Position numbers and translations under genes: made by a program
Notes under the pieces: model-generated
The model's database searches: none
Seen by the model: the letters and a program-made list of their open reading frames with translations, nothing else
Told to the model about the DNA's origin: nothing
In this document: one piece after another, positions 23,268 to 62,100 of the stretch
Layout of the letters: each line of letters starts with the position of its first letter
Numbering within the stretch: position 1 is the first letter of the stretch
NCBI RefSeq assembly: GCF_029633865.1
Contig: NC_079221.1
Coordinates: 3,412,230-3,476,229 of the forward strand
Source: Lampris incognitus
Taxonomy: Eukaryota > Chordata > Actinopteri > Lampriformes > Lampridae
DNA length: 64,000 bases
Direction of reading: 5' to 3'

Positions 23268-24470
23268 GATATACTATAGAATATATAATATAGACGGACT
23301 CATCACATAGAATCTATAATATAGACACTCATCATATAGAATCTATAATATAGACAGACTCATCACATAGAATCTATAATATAGACAGACTCATCACATA
23401 GAATCTATAATATAGACAGACTCATCATATAGAATCTATAATATAGACGGACTCATCGTATAGAATCTATAATATAGACAGACTCATCACATAGAATCTA
23501 TAATATAGACAGACTCATCATATAGAATCTATAATATAGACGGACTCATCACACAGAATCTATAATATAGACAGACTCGGCATATAGAATCTATAATATA
23601 GACGGACTCCTCATATAGAATCTATAATATAGACAGACTCATCATATAGAATCTATAATATAGACAGACTCATTATATAGAATCTATAATATAGACGGAC
23701 TCATATAGAATCTATAATATAGACAGACTCATCACATAGAATCTATAATATAGACAGACTCATCATATAGAATCTATAATATAGACAAACTCATCACATA
23801 GAATCTATAATATAGAGACTCATCATATAGAATATATAATATAGACAGACTCATCACATATAATCTATAATATAGACGGACTCATCACATAGAATCTATA
23901 ATATAGACAGACTCATCATATAGAATCTATAATATAGACAGACTCATCACATAGAATCTATAGACACTCATCATATAGAATCTATAATATAGACAGACTC
24001 ATCATATAGAATCTATAATATAGACAGACTCATCACATAGAATCTATAATATAGACGGACTCATCACATAGAATCTATAATATAGACAGACTCATCACAT
24101 AGAATCTATAATATAAACAGACTCATCACATAGAATCTATAATATAGACAGACTCATCACATAGAATCTATAATATAGACAGACTCATCATATAGAATCT
24201 ATAATATAGACAGACTCATCACATAGAATCTATAATATAGACAGACTCATCACATAGACTATAATATAGACGGACTCATCACATAGAATCTATAATACAG
24301 ACAGACTCATCATATAGAATCTATAATATAGACAGACTCGTCATATAGAATCTATAATATAGACAGACTCATCATATAGAATCTATGATATAGACAGACT
24401 CATCATATAGAATCTATAATATAGACAGACTCATCATATAGAATCTATAATGTAGACGGACTCATCAAAA
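23268..24470. repeat. 32-bp AT-rich minisatellite, about 37 copies
   Basis: The unit combines TAGAATCTATAATATAGACA with GACTCATCA(C/T)A. Some units are shortened (near 23310, 23700, 23820 and 23960). Confidence 0.96.
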
Positions 24471-24760
24471 TCCAACTATTTCAGTTGTAATGCTGCCTGC
24501 AGGTCCGTTTGCAAGCTTAGTAAATGCTGTCACCGTTTTGATAATGCACGTTAACCTCACAACGATGTTACTGCTTAACCTTCCGTCGTCTTCTGGGTCC
24601 AAATGACCCACAACAGAGTTGAACAGCGGAGGAAAGACTCCACGTGATCTTCTTCGGCCTGAAATGGGATGACTTTTCCTACCGCCACCCCAACGGTAGA
24701 AAGAGTCAGACATTGTTTCTGTTCACATTTCCATGAAAGCTGTCCACCACTGGGATACCA

Positions 24761-24850
24761 AGACGTGTCTTGGGGTCATGTGTGACCCTAAGACACGTCT
24801 TGGGGTCATGTGTGACCCTAAGACACGTCTTGGGGTCATGTGTCACCCTG
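24761..24850. repeat. 30-bp tandem repeat, three copies
   Basis: The motif TCTTGGGGTCATGTGTGACC recurs at a 30-bp interval (anchors at 24771, 24801 and 24831). Confidence 0.9.
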
Positions 24851-25652
24851 TAAAACGAGGGGTGTCCACTGATTAAATGCAGTCTTTCTGCACGGTGAAG
24901 AGGGAAAACCCAGACAGTTGCACAGTTTGTGATGAATGACAGCTTGTTTCTTCGTGCAGAATAGATTTGGGGTTTAAAATTAAATTAAGTTGCTTTAATT
25001 TAGAGGTTTAATGAAGGCGGGTCATCAGCGACCCTAAAGACCAGGGCCGTATACAGAATGGGTGGACAACACAAGGGTTAATTAACGAGTCTATATATTA
25101 AATTATATCATATAAAACGTGTTACTTGCCTTCGTGTTCTTGGACTCCACAGAACCCAGACCAGATAGTTTTAAGAGACTGGCACGCAGAATTTGTTCAT
25201 GTTGTCCGAAAAGTGAGCACGTATAAACATGAATGCATTGAGACCAGTGGCGGCTGCTGCTAAAAATGTTTTGGGGGGGGGCGCAATGTACCTTGGTGCA
25301 GCACACCTGACAGCCGCTTTAATGCCCACACAGTCGCAGAGGTATTCAGAAGGACAATGCAGCCTATAGGTTTTATCAGGGCTCGTAGACGGTGGATGAT
25401 TGACAGTCGAGACGAGGCGTCGTGGTGGGTGTGAACATGATTGACAGCCACGAGAATTGTCCAATCACATTAGATCAAAAAACATTAAAACAATACCAGT
25501 TCACTGCCAATAAAAGTGGGAGTGTCTGGGGCAGCGCAGAACTGCGCCCCCTGGAAAACCTGGAGAAACCAATCAGACAGCAGCCTCAGGTCACCTGCTC
25601 ACCACAAGTTCGAGGGCTTATATAAGGTATGGTTTGGCCGGTGCCCCTCACC

Positions 25653-25740
25653 CAGGAAGTATATGTATTCAGACAGGAAGTATATGTATTCAGACAGGAA
25701 GTACATGTATTCAGACAGGAAGTAAATGTATTCAGACAGG
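25653..25740. repeat. 21-bp tandem repeat, four copies
   Basis: Units of CAGGAAGTATATGTATTCAG plus one base, with one substitution in the third and fourth copies. Confidence 0.9.
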
Positions 25741-25744
25741 AACC

Positions 25745-27240
25745 AACCAAACACCATTTGAACCAGTATTTAATGCTGCTGACAGGCGCTCACAGACTGA
25801 CAACACTTTTATTTCATAATTTTTTGCATCAAAGGACTGAAAACACTTTTATTTCATAATTTAAATTATATTTAACATGTTTTAAGTAGATTTTCATCTC
25901 TTGATATTTGAAGGGGGAAGCGCCCAAGCGCCCTCTACTGGCCAGCCACCACTGATTGAGACGTACACGTTAACACTGTTGATATGTGTATTTAGTCATT
26001 TTTGTGATATTGGGCTCGATTTCCTACACTGTAGAGTGGAGCATAGAAGCGGTGTGTACAGTGTGTGTTACCTAAGTAGGTTAGAGAGGGATGGGTTCAG
26101 AGTGAGGGGGCGGGAGGTGTGGGTGGTGTGGAGGGTGGTGGGGGCGAGGAGGCACTCGATGCATGGCTTCTAAAGCGCAGGTGGCACAACCACAGACAGC
26201 TGGAGCGTCGAGTCTCGCTCCTCGTCTGGTGTTGGCGGCCTCCTGTAGGGCGGCACCGCACCCTGCAGGGTTTTGGGGAGACCCCATCTGCCACGGCAGG
26301 GTCTGGTTATAAACTACACATCCTCCAAGCTTCCGATGCAAATCCCCCAATTTGCCTCCCGGTAGTACCCTGACTCACCCGCATTAGGCTGTGTGCATTT
26401 TCTCCAACAGTGCTGAGTCCAGCAGTCCGTCCAGCTAGCCTGTCGCCCAACCCAGGGAGGACGCCCTGCTTATACTTCCTGCCTCGTTTCACTTGTCGGC
26501 GTACCGAGGACGCTGGGGGTGCAGACACGAGACACAACAGCTGAAGACAGACGCGATCTATGAACGATTAACTCTGCTAACTTCAGCAGTCCTAGGAGGA
26601 GAGGTTCAGCGACAGAAGAAACCCCGCTGTCACGCGCTGGCCTCTTTCTCCTGGTCTGCAGGCCCAGCGGTACGAGAGAGGACGGCATCAATAACCGACA
26701 GCCTTTCAAGCCGTGGAACCGGTCCCGTAAAGCTGCACGATGACGGCGCATCACATCCATCCTCCCCCTGGCCTGGGGAATCAGTCTCTTGCAGTGGGTG
26801 AGTATGAATCCTCCTCCAGTCTATATGTCTGAGGGAGAGGGAGGTCGGTGTCACTTTATTGGAGACTTGGCACATTATTGACATTCTGATCTGCCCAGGA
26901 GGAAACTGCCAAGAATAATATCACCGCGGGACCTTTTGTCGGCTCCCGGCTGGCAGGTAGGATTGAACAGATGGCCGTTCCTTCTCCTCTGCCACTTCCA
27001 CAGCAGAGTTTGCGGAGGACTATCCAGTATGCGGTCTATCCAGGACTGGTTTGAAGTTACTGACATTCTAATGAGGGCAGATGAAATACCTGATTGGAAC
27101 CTCGTCAAGAAAGACGTCACCGTTGCATCTCATCTTCTGAGGAAATCAAAAGCCAGCCAGACCAGGTTTAAGACCACCGCACAATCTTTTGTTAGTTTTG
27201 TCTTACATGACGATGGCTCGGGCCTACCTGTCTGGTCTTA
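25745..27240. other. Unique sequence, no gene recognised
   Basis: Several short frames occur, the longest on the plus strand from 26936 with LNRWPFLLLCHFHSR and SIQDWFEVTDILMRAD. None matches a family I know and none has paired splice sites. Remnants of the missing neighbour genes could be hidden here but I cannot show it. Confidence 0.4.
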
Positions 27241-27243
27241 TAA

Positions 27244-27697
<454 letters not shown>

Positions 27698-28249
27698 TGC
27701 CAATATCAACCAAACAAAAGATAATTTTCAAGTTTTAATTAGGTGGGTTTCCCCCCTCTCTGGTTTACATGATCCTTGAGCAAATACAGGTTCGAGCCGG
27801 GTGTACGCGTACCCTTGCTGACCACGTCCATCTTTTCTTCTGTGCCCCTTTTCGCTCCTTCCTGCTATTTCCAAGAGGAAGGAAATGGAATACCCTCTGT
27901 CCTTGCCATAAAATGTTTTTGACATCTTGCAGGCCAACTGTGTTCTTTTCTGCCACAATAACATCCCAACACACTGTCCTTACTGGTAATCTACACAATA
28001 CACCTGCACCTTAAATGAATACGCCTGTGTGTGTGTCTGCACATGCATGTATATTCTTTTACAGACCAGCATCCACTGGTAGGAAACCATCCATCCACTC
28101 CATTCCCAGTTCTCTAGGAGTCTGGAGCAAGTCTACATTGCAAGGTTTGATCGTTTGACTGAGAAAGACAAACTGCTGTCAGACAGTCATTATGGGTAAT
28201 GTGGTAGTCGCCCCTTCATCCGGCAGCACTAAACATTACATAGCCCAAC

Positions 28250-28372
28250 ATCACAAACTGCCCTGTGACGGCCAGGCGGCCTGTCCGGGGTGTGTCCCCG
28301 CCTGCCTCGCGGTGGCTGCTGGGATGGGCTCCAGCATCTTGCAGCCCCACTGAGGATGAGCGGTTTGGTAGT
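28250..28372 (+). mobile_element. SINE family B tail fragment
   Basis: The segment has GCGGCCTGTCCGGGGTGTGT, CTGCTGGGATGGGCTCCAGC and GATGAGCGGTTTGG. The tRNA-like head is missing. Confidence 0.75.
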
Positions 28373-28461
28373 GTATCGTAGCCACAACACAGGGTCCAGA
28401 AATGTTGCACCACTGTGCACAAAACCATCCGTCCTAATCAGGTTTTGACATGTATGTAAGC

Positions 28462-29060
28462 GGCGGCACGGTGGTGCAGTGGTTAGTGAGGTCGCCTCAC
28501 AGCAAGAAGGTCCTGGGTTCGAGCCCCGGGGTAGTCCAACCTTGGGGGTCGTCCCGGGTCGTCCTCTGTGTGGCGTTTGCATGTTCTTCCCGTGTCTGTG
28601 TGGGTTTCCTCCGGGTGCTCCGGTTTCCTCCCACAGTCCAAAGACCTGGAGGTCAGGTGAATTGGCCGTACTACATTGTCCCTGTGTGTGTGTGTGTGTG
28701 TGTGGGGAAAACCAGTGCACACAACACTGTGTAGCAAAGCGTGCAAAGAGGCATGCTCACAAAGCTGCCCCTACCCCCCTCCAGTACCACTTTTCCATGC
28801 CGGTCTGCAACCGCAACTGTGCATCCAGGATCGGACTATTCAGCCACCAAAGGACCCACAAATAGAAGAAGATGGTCATCATCGGGCACGATGGACAACC
28901 AGCAAGCAAGAGTGTGTGTGTGTGTGTGTGTGGGCCCTGTGATGGCCCGGCAGCCTGTCCGGGGTGTGTCCCCACCTGCCTCCCAGGGTGGCTGCTGGGA
29001 TGGGCTCCAGCATCCCAGCAGCCACCCTGGGAGCAGGAGAAGCGGTTCGGGTAGTGGACG
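28462..29060 (+). mobile_element. SINE family B copy split by a LINE 3' end
   Basis: The head GGCACGGTGGTGCAGTGG, B box GGGTTCGAGCCCCGGG and body run to a short (GT)n at about 28685-28703. After about 210 bp of LINE-derived sequence, a second (GT)n at 28915-28931 is followed by the remaining SINE tail (GATGGCCCGGCAGCCTGTCC, CTGGGATGGGCTCCAGCATC). Confidence 0.8.
28705..28912 (+). pseudogene. Non-LTR retrotransposon 3'-end fragment
   Basis: A plus-strand frame ends CNRNCASRIGLFSHQRTHK-stop. This zinc-knuckle-like C-terminus (C-x3-C, then RIGL-x-SHQR-x-H) is typical of several fish LINE ORF2 proteins. The sequence after the stop, with GATGGTCATCATCGG and CGATGGACAACC, fits the short 3' UTR of such elements. 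No reverse-transcriptase or endonuclease region is present. Confidence 0.65.
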
Positions 29061-29208
29061 GAAGGCTGTAGGTCAGCACGGGAGTCGGACGTGCACGCGT
29101 CTCGTGTCACCGTGTCACGCGACGGTTCAGACGACACGAGGAACTCGGCCGCCCCTCATCCACAAAGACCAAACCCATAACAAACGGTAGCTGTAAGTTT
29201 CTTGAAGT

Positions 29209-29214
29209 TTTATT
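29209..29214 (-). promoter_or_regulatory. rbms1: Candidate distal polyadenylation signal of rbms1
   Basis: AATAAA on the minus strand in the context TTGAATAAAACTTCAAG, preceded by A/T-rich sequence. It is the last canonical signal seen before SINE-filled intergenic sequence. Confidence 0.5.
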
Positions 29215-31267
29215 CAAAAAATGTCAAAGAAATAAACAGAAATAAAGCTTAGGTAACAATCTACCAAAAAAAAAGAAAAAGAAAAAAGTCTTTGGCTTTT
29301 AACAAACACGATGGAACAAAAACACAGAGGAAGGCTTCCTTAAACTGGACATACAGGTTACCACTGGCAAATGTGTGGCACGTGTAAAACAAAATAAAAA
29401 AACCTCTCATATAGATTATAGATATCTCTATGAAACTCTTTTATTTCCTCAAACGGTCTGTACAAAACTCTTCATAAATTATTACTTTTCATTTAACTTA
29501 ACGACTGTTCAACATGATGGTTTACTTATGAGCAAATTCTTTTGTATTCCTCCTTAGATGCACCTTCCCCAACTCTTGACCTCGCTAGTATGGCACTTGG
29601 TTCAGACACCGCTAGCAGCATAAACCTCGCAAGACTCGACAGTGCGACTCCCCCCCCGCCCCCCCCCCTCGTCCGGCACCGCGCGCGAGTCTGTTACGCC
29701 GGGCACGAGCCGTCACGCCGGCGGCGCTCGGGCCTGCGACGCAGGAGAGACGCTGCTGCACGTGCGCGCTGGACTCATTGGACAAAGCGACAAAAGACGT
29801 CTGGTTTTTCGGAGCGGATCCAGCGAACGCCACAAACTCTCCCACTTCCCGACGTCGACGGCCTTCCAGGATCCGCCTCTGGAATCTCTCGCCGCGGTTC
29901 TTCCTTTGGAACTACGAAACTGAAAAAGTCTGAACACAACTAGAAATAATAACGCCGTATGCACAACTGCCCTCACGCTTGTCACGGTAACACATCGTTT
30001 AAAAAAGAAAAAGGTTGATGAACGTAAAAAGAGAAGAGAGAGAGAGAGAGAAAAGAAAAATGACACCCTGAAAGAAACAGCTGTGAGTCGCCAGCTCCCG
30101 AGCGTGGCGGTTGGTCTGGAAACGCGGGCAGGACCTGCTAACCCGGCCTTGTAAAGAGGAGAAGAAAGAAACTCTGAGGTAGATAACGGGTCGGGACCGA
30201 CCACCGGGTCTCATCACGGCTTCCTGGAAGACGCCTCGATCGAAACGCCAGCTTCCGCCTGCTGCCGTCGCCGCCAAAGAACAGGAAGAGCTTCGCGGGG
30301 ACGCCAGCGGCTGCGCTGCGTCGTCACTTCCGTTTCCAACCCTCTTCTTTCCCACTTCGTCAGTGAATTTACGTCGCTTTGTGTTTTTTCTTCCTTTTTT
30401 CCCCCGTTTTTTGTTTTTTTTTCTGCAGCAATGAAATCTTTGTGTGGCACTTGTTGGATCCAAGCCGTCCTTCATGCTTGTGTGTGTGTGTGTGTCCTTG
30501 CGTAACTAACACCTACGATAACTGAATGTAAATGTCAAAAAGGCACATTCTCTAAACTGCAGACCAGTCTTGCAGAGTCCGTTTGTATCCTGATTGGAGA
30601 GACAGATGACGCCATGTGTCCTCAGCGTACTAGCTCACAGTCTTTGGTGGAGTAAACTACGATTCAAAGTGCCGAGCTTGTTTGTTTTGTTTCCTGTCCA
30701 AGAGCGAGGTGCATTGTAATCCGCGTGTGGGTCTCAGTTGTCCCCCAACTCAGTGAACTTCTGCCTGGGTTGTGTATCAAGGCTGAGATTTGTTTTTGCA
30801 CAATCAATCACACATGTTCCTGCTAGAAGTTCAAATTAAAGTGAAAAAAAAAGAGACACAACCTGTCAAAATGACAGTTACAATCACCCCAAAAAAGACA
30901 AATATGACCAACAAACAAACAAACATGTTGTCCGCTATCCCACGCCCCCACCTCGGCAAATCGATTTCCCGATCATCTACAACATTAAGTAATCCAAAAA
31001 GGCAAGTTTCAAAAAATGTGATCGTTCAGCAGAATTTCTACCACATTCCAACAACCGGAGACATGTCATGTCCTCCGATTAAATAAACGTGATTTCTCTA
31101 AATCATCAGATTTAGAGTAGTTCATTCAAAACACCTTTCTTCCTGTCTAAAATGTCTACTTATATTAGTCTGGGGAGAGGAGAGAAGAAATAAAAACAGC
31201 TAACACAGCAGATTTAATACACTATATTCAAAGAAAAGCCCTATACAGCTGATTTACAAGGCGGTCG

Positions 31268-32850
31268 CTCGAAATGTGTCCTGCTCACTGCCGGCCTCAC
31301 GCTGCCGGCCTCGCGCTGCCGGCCTCGCACTGGCCTGCCCTGCTCACTGCCGGCCTCGCACTGGCCTGCCCTGCTCACTGCCGGCCTCGCGCTGCCGGCC
31401 TCACACTGGCCTGTCCTACTCGCTGCCGGCCTCGCGCTGCCGGCCTCGCACTGGCCTGTCCTACTCGCTGCCGGCCTCGCACTGGCCTGTCCTACTCGCT
31501 GCCGGCCTCACACTGGCCTGCCCTGCTCACTGCCGGCCTCGCGCTGCCGGCCTCACACTGGCCTGTCCTACTCGCTGCTGGCCTCGCACTGGCCTGTCCT
31601 ACTCATTGCCGGCCTCGCGCTGCCGGCCTCACACTGGCCTGTTCTGCTCACTGCCGGCCTCGCGCTGCCGGCCTCGCGCTGGCCTGTCCTACTCGCTGCC
31701 GGCCTCGCGCTGGCCTGTCCTACTCATTGCCGGCCTCGCGCTGCCGGCCTCACACTGGCCTGTTCTGCTCGCTGCCGGCCTCGCGCTGCCGGCCTCACAC
31801 TGGCCTGTCCTACTCGCTGCTGGCCTCGCACTGGCCTGTCCTACTCATTGCCGGCCTCGCGCTGCCGGCCTCACACTGGCCTGTTCTGCTCGCTGCCGGC
31901 CTCGCGCTGCCGGCCTCGCGCTGGCCTGTCCTACTCATTGCCGGCCTCGCGCTGCCGGCCTCACACTGGCCTGTCCTGCTCCCTTCCGGCCTCGCGCTGG
32001 CCTGTCCTACTCATTGCCGGCCTCGCGCTGCCGGCCTCACACTGGCCTGTCCTGCTCCCTTCCGGCCTCGCGCTGCCGGCCTCACACTGGCCTGTTCTGC
32101 TCACTGCCGGCCTCGCGCTGCCGGCCTCGCGCTGGCCTGTCCTACTCATTGCCGGCCTCGCGCTGCCGGCCTCACACTGGCCTGTTCTGCTCGCTGCCGG
32201 CCTCGCGCTGCCGGCCTCGCGCTGGCCTGTCCTACTCATTGCCGGCCTCGCGCTGCCGGCCTCACACTGGCCTGTCCTGCTCCCTTCCGGCCTCGCGCTG
32301 GCCTGTCCTACTCATTGCCGGCCTCGCGCTGCCGGCCTCACACTGGCCTGTCCTGCTCCCTTCCGGCCTCGCGCTGCCGGCCTCACACTGGCCTGTTCTG
32401 CTCACTGCCGGCCTCGCGCTGCCGGCCTCGCGCTGGCCTGTCCTACTCATTGCCGGCCTCGCGCTGCCGGCCTCACACTGGCCTGTCCTGCTCCCTTCCG
32501 GCCTCGCGCTGGCCTGTCCTACTCATTGCCGGCCTCGCGCTGCCGGCCTCACACTGGCCTGTCCTGCTCCCTTCCGGCCTCGCGCTGCCGGCCTCACACT
32601 GGCCTGTTCTGCTCACTGCCGGCCTCGCGCTGCCGGCCTCGCGCTGGCCTGTCCTACTCATTGCCGGCCTCGCGCTGCCGGCCTCGCGCTGCCGGCCTCG
32701 CGCTGCCGGCCTCGCGCTGCCGGCCTCGCGCTGCCGGCCTCGCGCTGCCGGCCTCGCGCTGGCCTGTCCTACTCATTGCCGGCCTCGCGCTGCCGGCCTC
32801 ACACTGGCCTGTTCTGCTAACCGCCGGCCTCGCGCTGGCCTGCACAACTA
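31268..32850. repeat. GC-rich minisatellite with 211-bp higher-order unit, in the rbms1 3' UTR
   Basis: Blocks of CTGCCGGCCTCGCGCT and CTGGCCTGTCCTACTCATTG are shuffled, with CACACTGGCC and CTCCCTTCCGGCC variants. From about 31960 the order repeats with a 211-bp period; for example, identical minus-strand frames end at 32262 and 32473. All plus frames are long and open only because the repeat contains no stop triplets. Confidence 0.95.
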
Positions 32851-33405
32851 CTGTATGGAAACTATTAAGGCAAATTGTCGACAGCAAGATCAATCTAGAG
32901 CACTAAGAAAAATCACTTTACAAAAAAAACCCCACATTGAACACTTCACCATAGCAACACTCACACAGCAAGCACAAAACACAATTTTCAAGAAATTTTC
33001 AAGATGTCTTAGGAAAAAAAAATAAGAAAAAAAGAAAATTATTAACAAAAAGACATATTTACTGTCATGCACTTTAAACAACTACTCACATGTTCCTTTA
33101 GATCCTTGTATCCTGTGGCAATTCTTGGTAAAAAATAAACGTTTTGTATTTCCTTATCAAAATAAACATTTTTTTCAGCTTTTTTTTTTGTTGTTTTTTT
33201 TTTTGTTATAATTAGCATCATTTGATGAAATCAATCATTTATTTGCACCCTCTGGAACTTATACCAAAAATAGTCTCGCATATTCTTATTATAAACATAA
33301 GGAAATAATTGCAGAACCTGTGCAAAACGGTGAAAAATCCTTAGCGTCCATTGCATTTGAGGCGGCTATGATTGTTTTAGCTGTATTTCCACTTTCACCT
33401 CAATA

Positions 33406-58238
<24,833 letters not shown>

Positions 58239-58353
58239 CGTGGGTCCGGGTACGAAACCAAGCGAGCTTTGTGTTGCGGTCCTAGTCTCTAAGCAGGCGG
58301 GTCCAGCGAAGTGGCAGCGGGGAGCGCCGCATAGATCTGTGGGTGGGGGTGTG

Positions 58354-58404
<51 letters not shown>

Positions 58405-59169
58405 CTATCTGGGTACGAGTGTGTGTGTGTGTCGCCTCCTCCTCAGTCCGCTAAAGCGCAGGCGGCGGCGGCGGCGGACATCATATCTTCCTATCCGGGT
58501 TCGCAGGCCGGCAGCTCGGCGACACAAGGCGCCTTCGGGTCGTCCCAACTTCCAGCGTCCGGCGGCCTCGCGCTCCTTCCACTCCTCTCATTGGTTAGCG
58601 GCGCTCCGGAGCGCAGCGCGGACCGCCGCTACGGCGGGAGGAACCACCGCGCCGCCCGGCGCGGGGGGGGGGTTCGCTGTGACGGCAACACACAAAACGC
58701 CGCTTTTCTCGGCGACTTCGCCGATTCGGCGGTAAAAACGCGCTGTTCTGCGCCCTGGATATAGATCCCACTCTTTGTCTTGGTCAGTAGCGGCGACGCT
58801 GCCTAATGATTACGCCACTGTTTAATCGCGCCCCCCCGGCTTCCCGTCCGTCCGTCCGTCCGTCAGGCGGGGACGCATACCTAGAATTCCGCGCTGCGGC
58901 CGGCAGCGGAGCCGCGGCTCCGCAACGCGGAGATGCGTCCGCTTCCGAGCTCTCCGCGGGAGTTCGTGTGTTCGGCGTTTGTTTACCACGGCAGGGACCG
59001 GAACCAGAACCAGAACACCCCCCTCCTCCTCCCCCGTTCACTCCCAGCAAAGCGGGAATGCGGTGGTTATTGCACGCGTGCGTTGCGCGTGGTGTATCGT
59101 AGCCTGCGTTTGATCAGCAGGAGGCGTTGGGACTAATTAGCGGCAGGTTGCTCATTTTGTGTCCTTTTC

Positions 59170-62100
59170 CCAACACCCGCTACACACCCGCTACACACCC
59201 GCCGCACCCCCGCCGCACACCCTCTACACACCCGCTACACACCCTCTACACACCCGCTACACACCCGCTACACACACCTACACACCCTCTACACACCCGC
59301 TACACACCCGCTACACACCCTCTACACACCCGCTACACACCCGCTACACACCCTCTACACACCCGCTACACACCCGCTACACACCCTCTACACACCCGCT
59401 ACACACCCTCTACACACCCGCTACACACCCGCTACACACCCGCCACACACCCGCCGCACACCCTCTACACACCCGCTACACACCCTCTACACACCCGCTA
59501 AACACCCTCTACACACCCGCTACACACACCTACACACCCTCTACACACCCGCTACACACCTGCTACACACCCGCTACACACCCGCTAAACACCTACACAC
59601 CCGCTACACACCCGCCACACACCCGCTACACACCCGCTACACCCGCTACACACACCTACACACCCGCTACACACACCTACACACCCGCTACACCCGCTAC
59701 ACACACCTACACACCCGCTACACCCGCTACACACACCTACACACCCGCTACACACACCTACACACACCTACACACCCGCTACACACCTACACACCCTCTA
59801 CACACCCTCTACACACCCGCTACACACCCTCTACACGTCTACACACCCGCTACACACCCTCTACACACCCGCTACACACCCTCTACACACCCTCTACACA
59901 CCCGCTACACGTCTACACACCCTCTACACACCCGCTACACACCCGCTACACATCTACACACCCGCTACACACCCGCTACACACCCGCTACACACCTGCAC
60001 ACCTGCACACACCCGCTACACACCCGCTACACACCCGCTACACACCTGCACACCTGCACACACCCGCTACACACCCGCTACACACCCTCTACACACCTGC
60101 ACACCCTCTACACAACCGCTACACACCTACACACCCGCTACACACCCGCTACACACCTACACACCCGCTACACACCCGCTACACACCTGCACACCCGCTA
60201 CACACCCTCTACACACCCGCTACACACCCTCTACACACCCGCTACACACCCGCTACACACCTACACACCCTCTACACACCTACACACCCGCTACACACCC
60301 GCTACACACCTACACACCCGCTACACACCCTCTACCCACCCGCTACACACCTGCACACCCGCTACACACCCGCTACACACCTACACACCCGCTACACACC
60401 CTCTACACACCCGCACAGCCGCTACACACCCGCTACACACCTACACACCCGCTACACACCCTCTACACCCGCTACACCCGCTACACACCCGCTACACACC
60501 CGCTACACACCTACACACCCTCTACACACCTACACACCCTCTACACACCTACACACCCGCTACACACCCGCTACACACCTACACACCCGCTACACACCCG
60601 CTACACACCTACACACCCGCTACACACCCTCTACACACCCGCTACACACCCTCTACACACCCGCTACACACCCGCTACACACACCTACACACCCGCTACA
60701 CACCTGCACACCCGCTACACACCCGCTACACACCTACACACCCGCTACACACACCTACACACCTACACACCTACACACCCTCTACACACCCGCTACACAC
60801 ACCTGCACACCCGCTACACACCCGCTACACACCTGCACACCCGCTACACACCCGCTACACACCCGCTACACACCCGCTACACACCTGCACACCTGCTACA
60901 CACCTACACATCCTCTACACCCCTACACATCCTCTACACCCCTACACATCCTCTACACACCTACACACCCTCTACACACCTACACATCCTCTACACCCTA
61001 CACTTCCTCTACACCCCTACACATCCTCTACACACCTACACACCCTCTACACAGCTACACACCCTCTACACACCTACACATCCCCTACACCCCTACACAC
61101 CCTCTACACACCTACACTTCCTCTACACCCCTACACATCCTCTACACACCCTCTACACCCTCTACACACCTACACATCCTCTACACCCCTACACACCCTC
61201 TACACACCTACACATCCTCTACACCCCTACACATCCTCTACACACCTACACACCCCCTACACCCCTACACATCCTCTACACACCCTCTACACACCTACAC
61301 ACCCTCTACACCCCTACACATCCTCTACACCCCTACACATCCTCTAGACACCTACACACCCTCTACACCCCTACACACCCTCTACACCCCTACACATCCT
61401 CTACACCCCTACACACCCTCTACACCCCTACACACCCTCTACACACCTACACATCCTCTACACCCCTACACATCCTCTACACACCCTCTACACACCTGCA
61501 CATCCTCTACACCCCTACACATCCTCTACACCCCTACACACCCTCTACACCCCTACACATCCTCTACACCCCTACACACCCTCTACACCCATCCTCTACA
61601 CCCCTACACATCCTCTACACACCTACACATCCTCTACACCCCTACACATCCTCTACACCCCTACACACCCTCTACACCCCTACACATCCTCTACACCCCT
61701 ACACATCCTCTAGACACCCTCTACACACCTACACACCCTCTACACCCCTACACACCCTCTACACCCCTACACATCCTCTAGACACCTACACATCCTCTAC
61801 ACCCCTACACATCCTCTACACACCTACACACCCTCTACACCCCTACACACCCTCTACACCCCTACACACCCTCTACACCCCTACACATCCTCTACACCCC
61901 TACACATTCTCTACACACCCTCTACACACCTACACACCTACACATCCTCTACACATCCACTACACACCTACACATCCTCTACACCCCTACACATCCTCTA
62001 CACACCTATACACCCTCTACACACCTACATATCCGCTACACCCCTACACATCCTCTACACCCCTACACATCCTCTAGACACCCTCTACACACCTACACAC

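Larger units (their letters stand above)
29190..33405 (-). other. rbms1: Probable rbms1 3' UTR
   Basis: The sequence follows the rbms1 stop codon on the minus strand. A good AATAAA signal lies at 29214-29209, followed by a run compatible with a cleavage site near 29190. Other AATAAA sites (about 29445-29440 and 33244-33239) allow shorter forms. The UTR would be about 4.2 kb, of which 1.6 kb is a GC-rich minisatellite, and it includes a CpG-rich patch near 29640-29760. No competing gene was seen here. The extent is inferred without transcript data. Confidence 0.55.

Noticed and set aside
26936-27170. Possible exon with SIQDWFEVTDILMRADEIPD
   Set aside because: The frame has a plausible amino-acid mix, but no family was recognised and no acceptor/donor pair fits. 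The frame then runs into a SINE and (CA)50.
31274-33025. 583- and 514-codon open frames rich in Ala, Leu, Cys and Pro
   Set aside because: Overlapping frames over a GC-rich minisatellite. They run opposite to rbms1 and have no domain or conserved start.
59159-62077. 972-codon plus-strand open frame rich in Thr, Pro, His and Tyr
   Set aside because: The 11-bp unit contains no stop triplet on the plus strand, so any frame stays open. Unit length is not a multiple of three and units are inserted freely, which is not how a coding repeat behaves.
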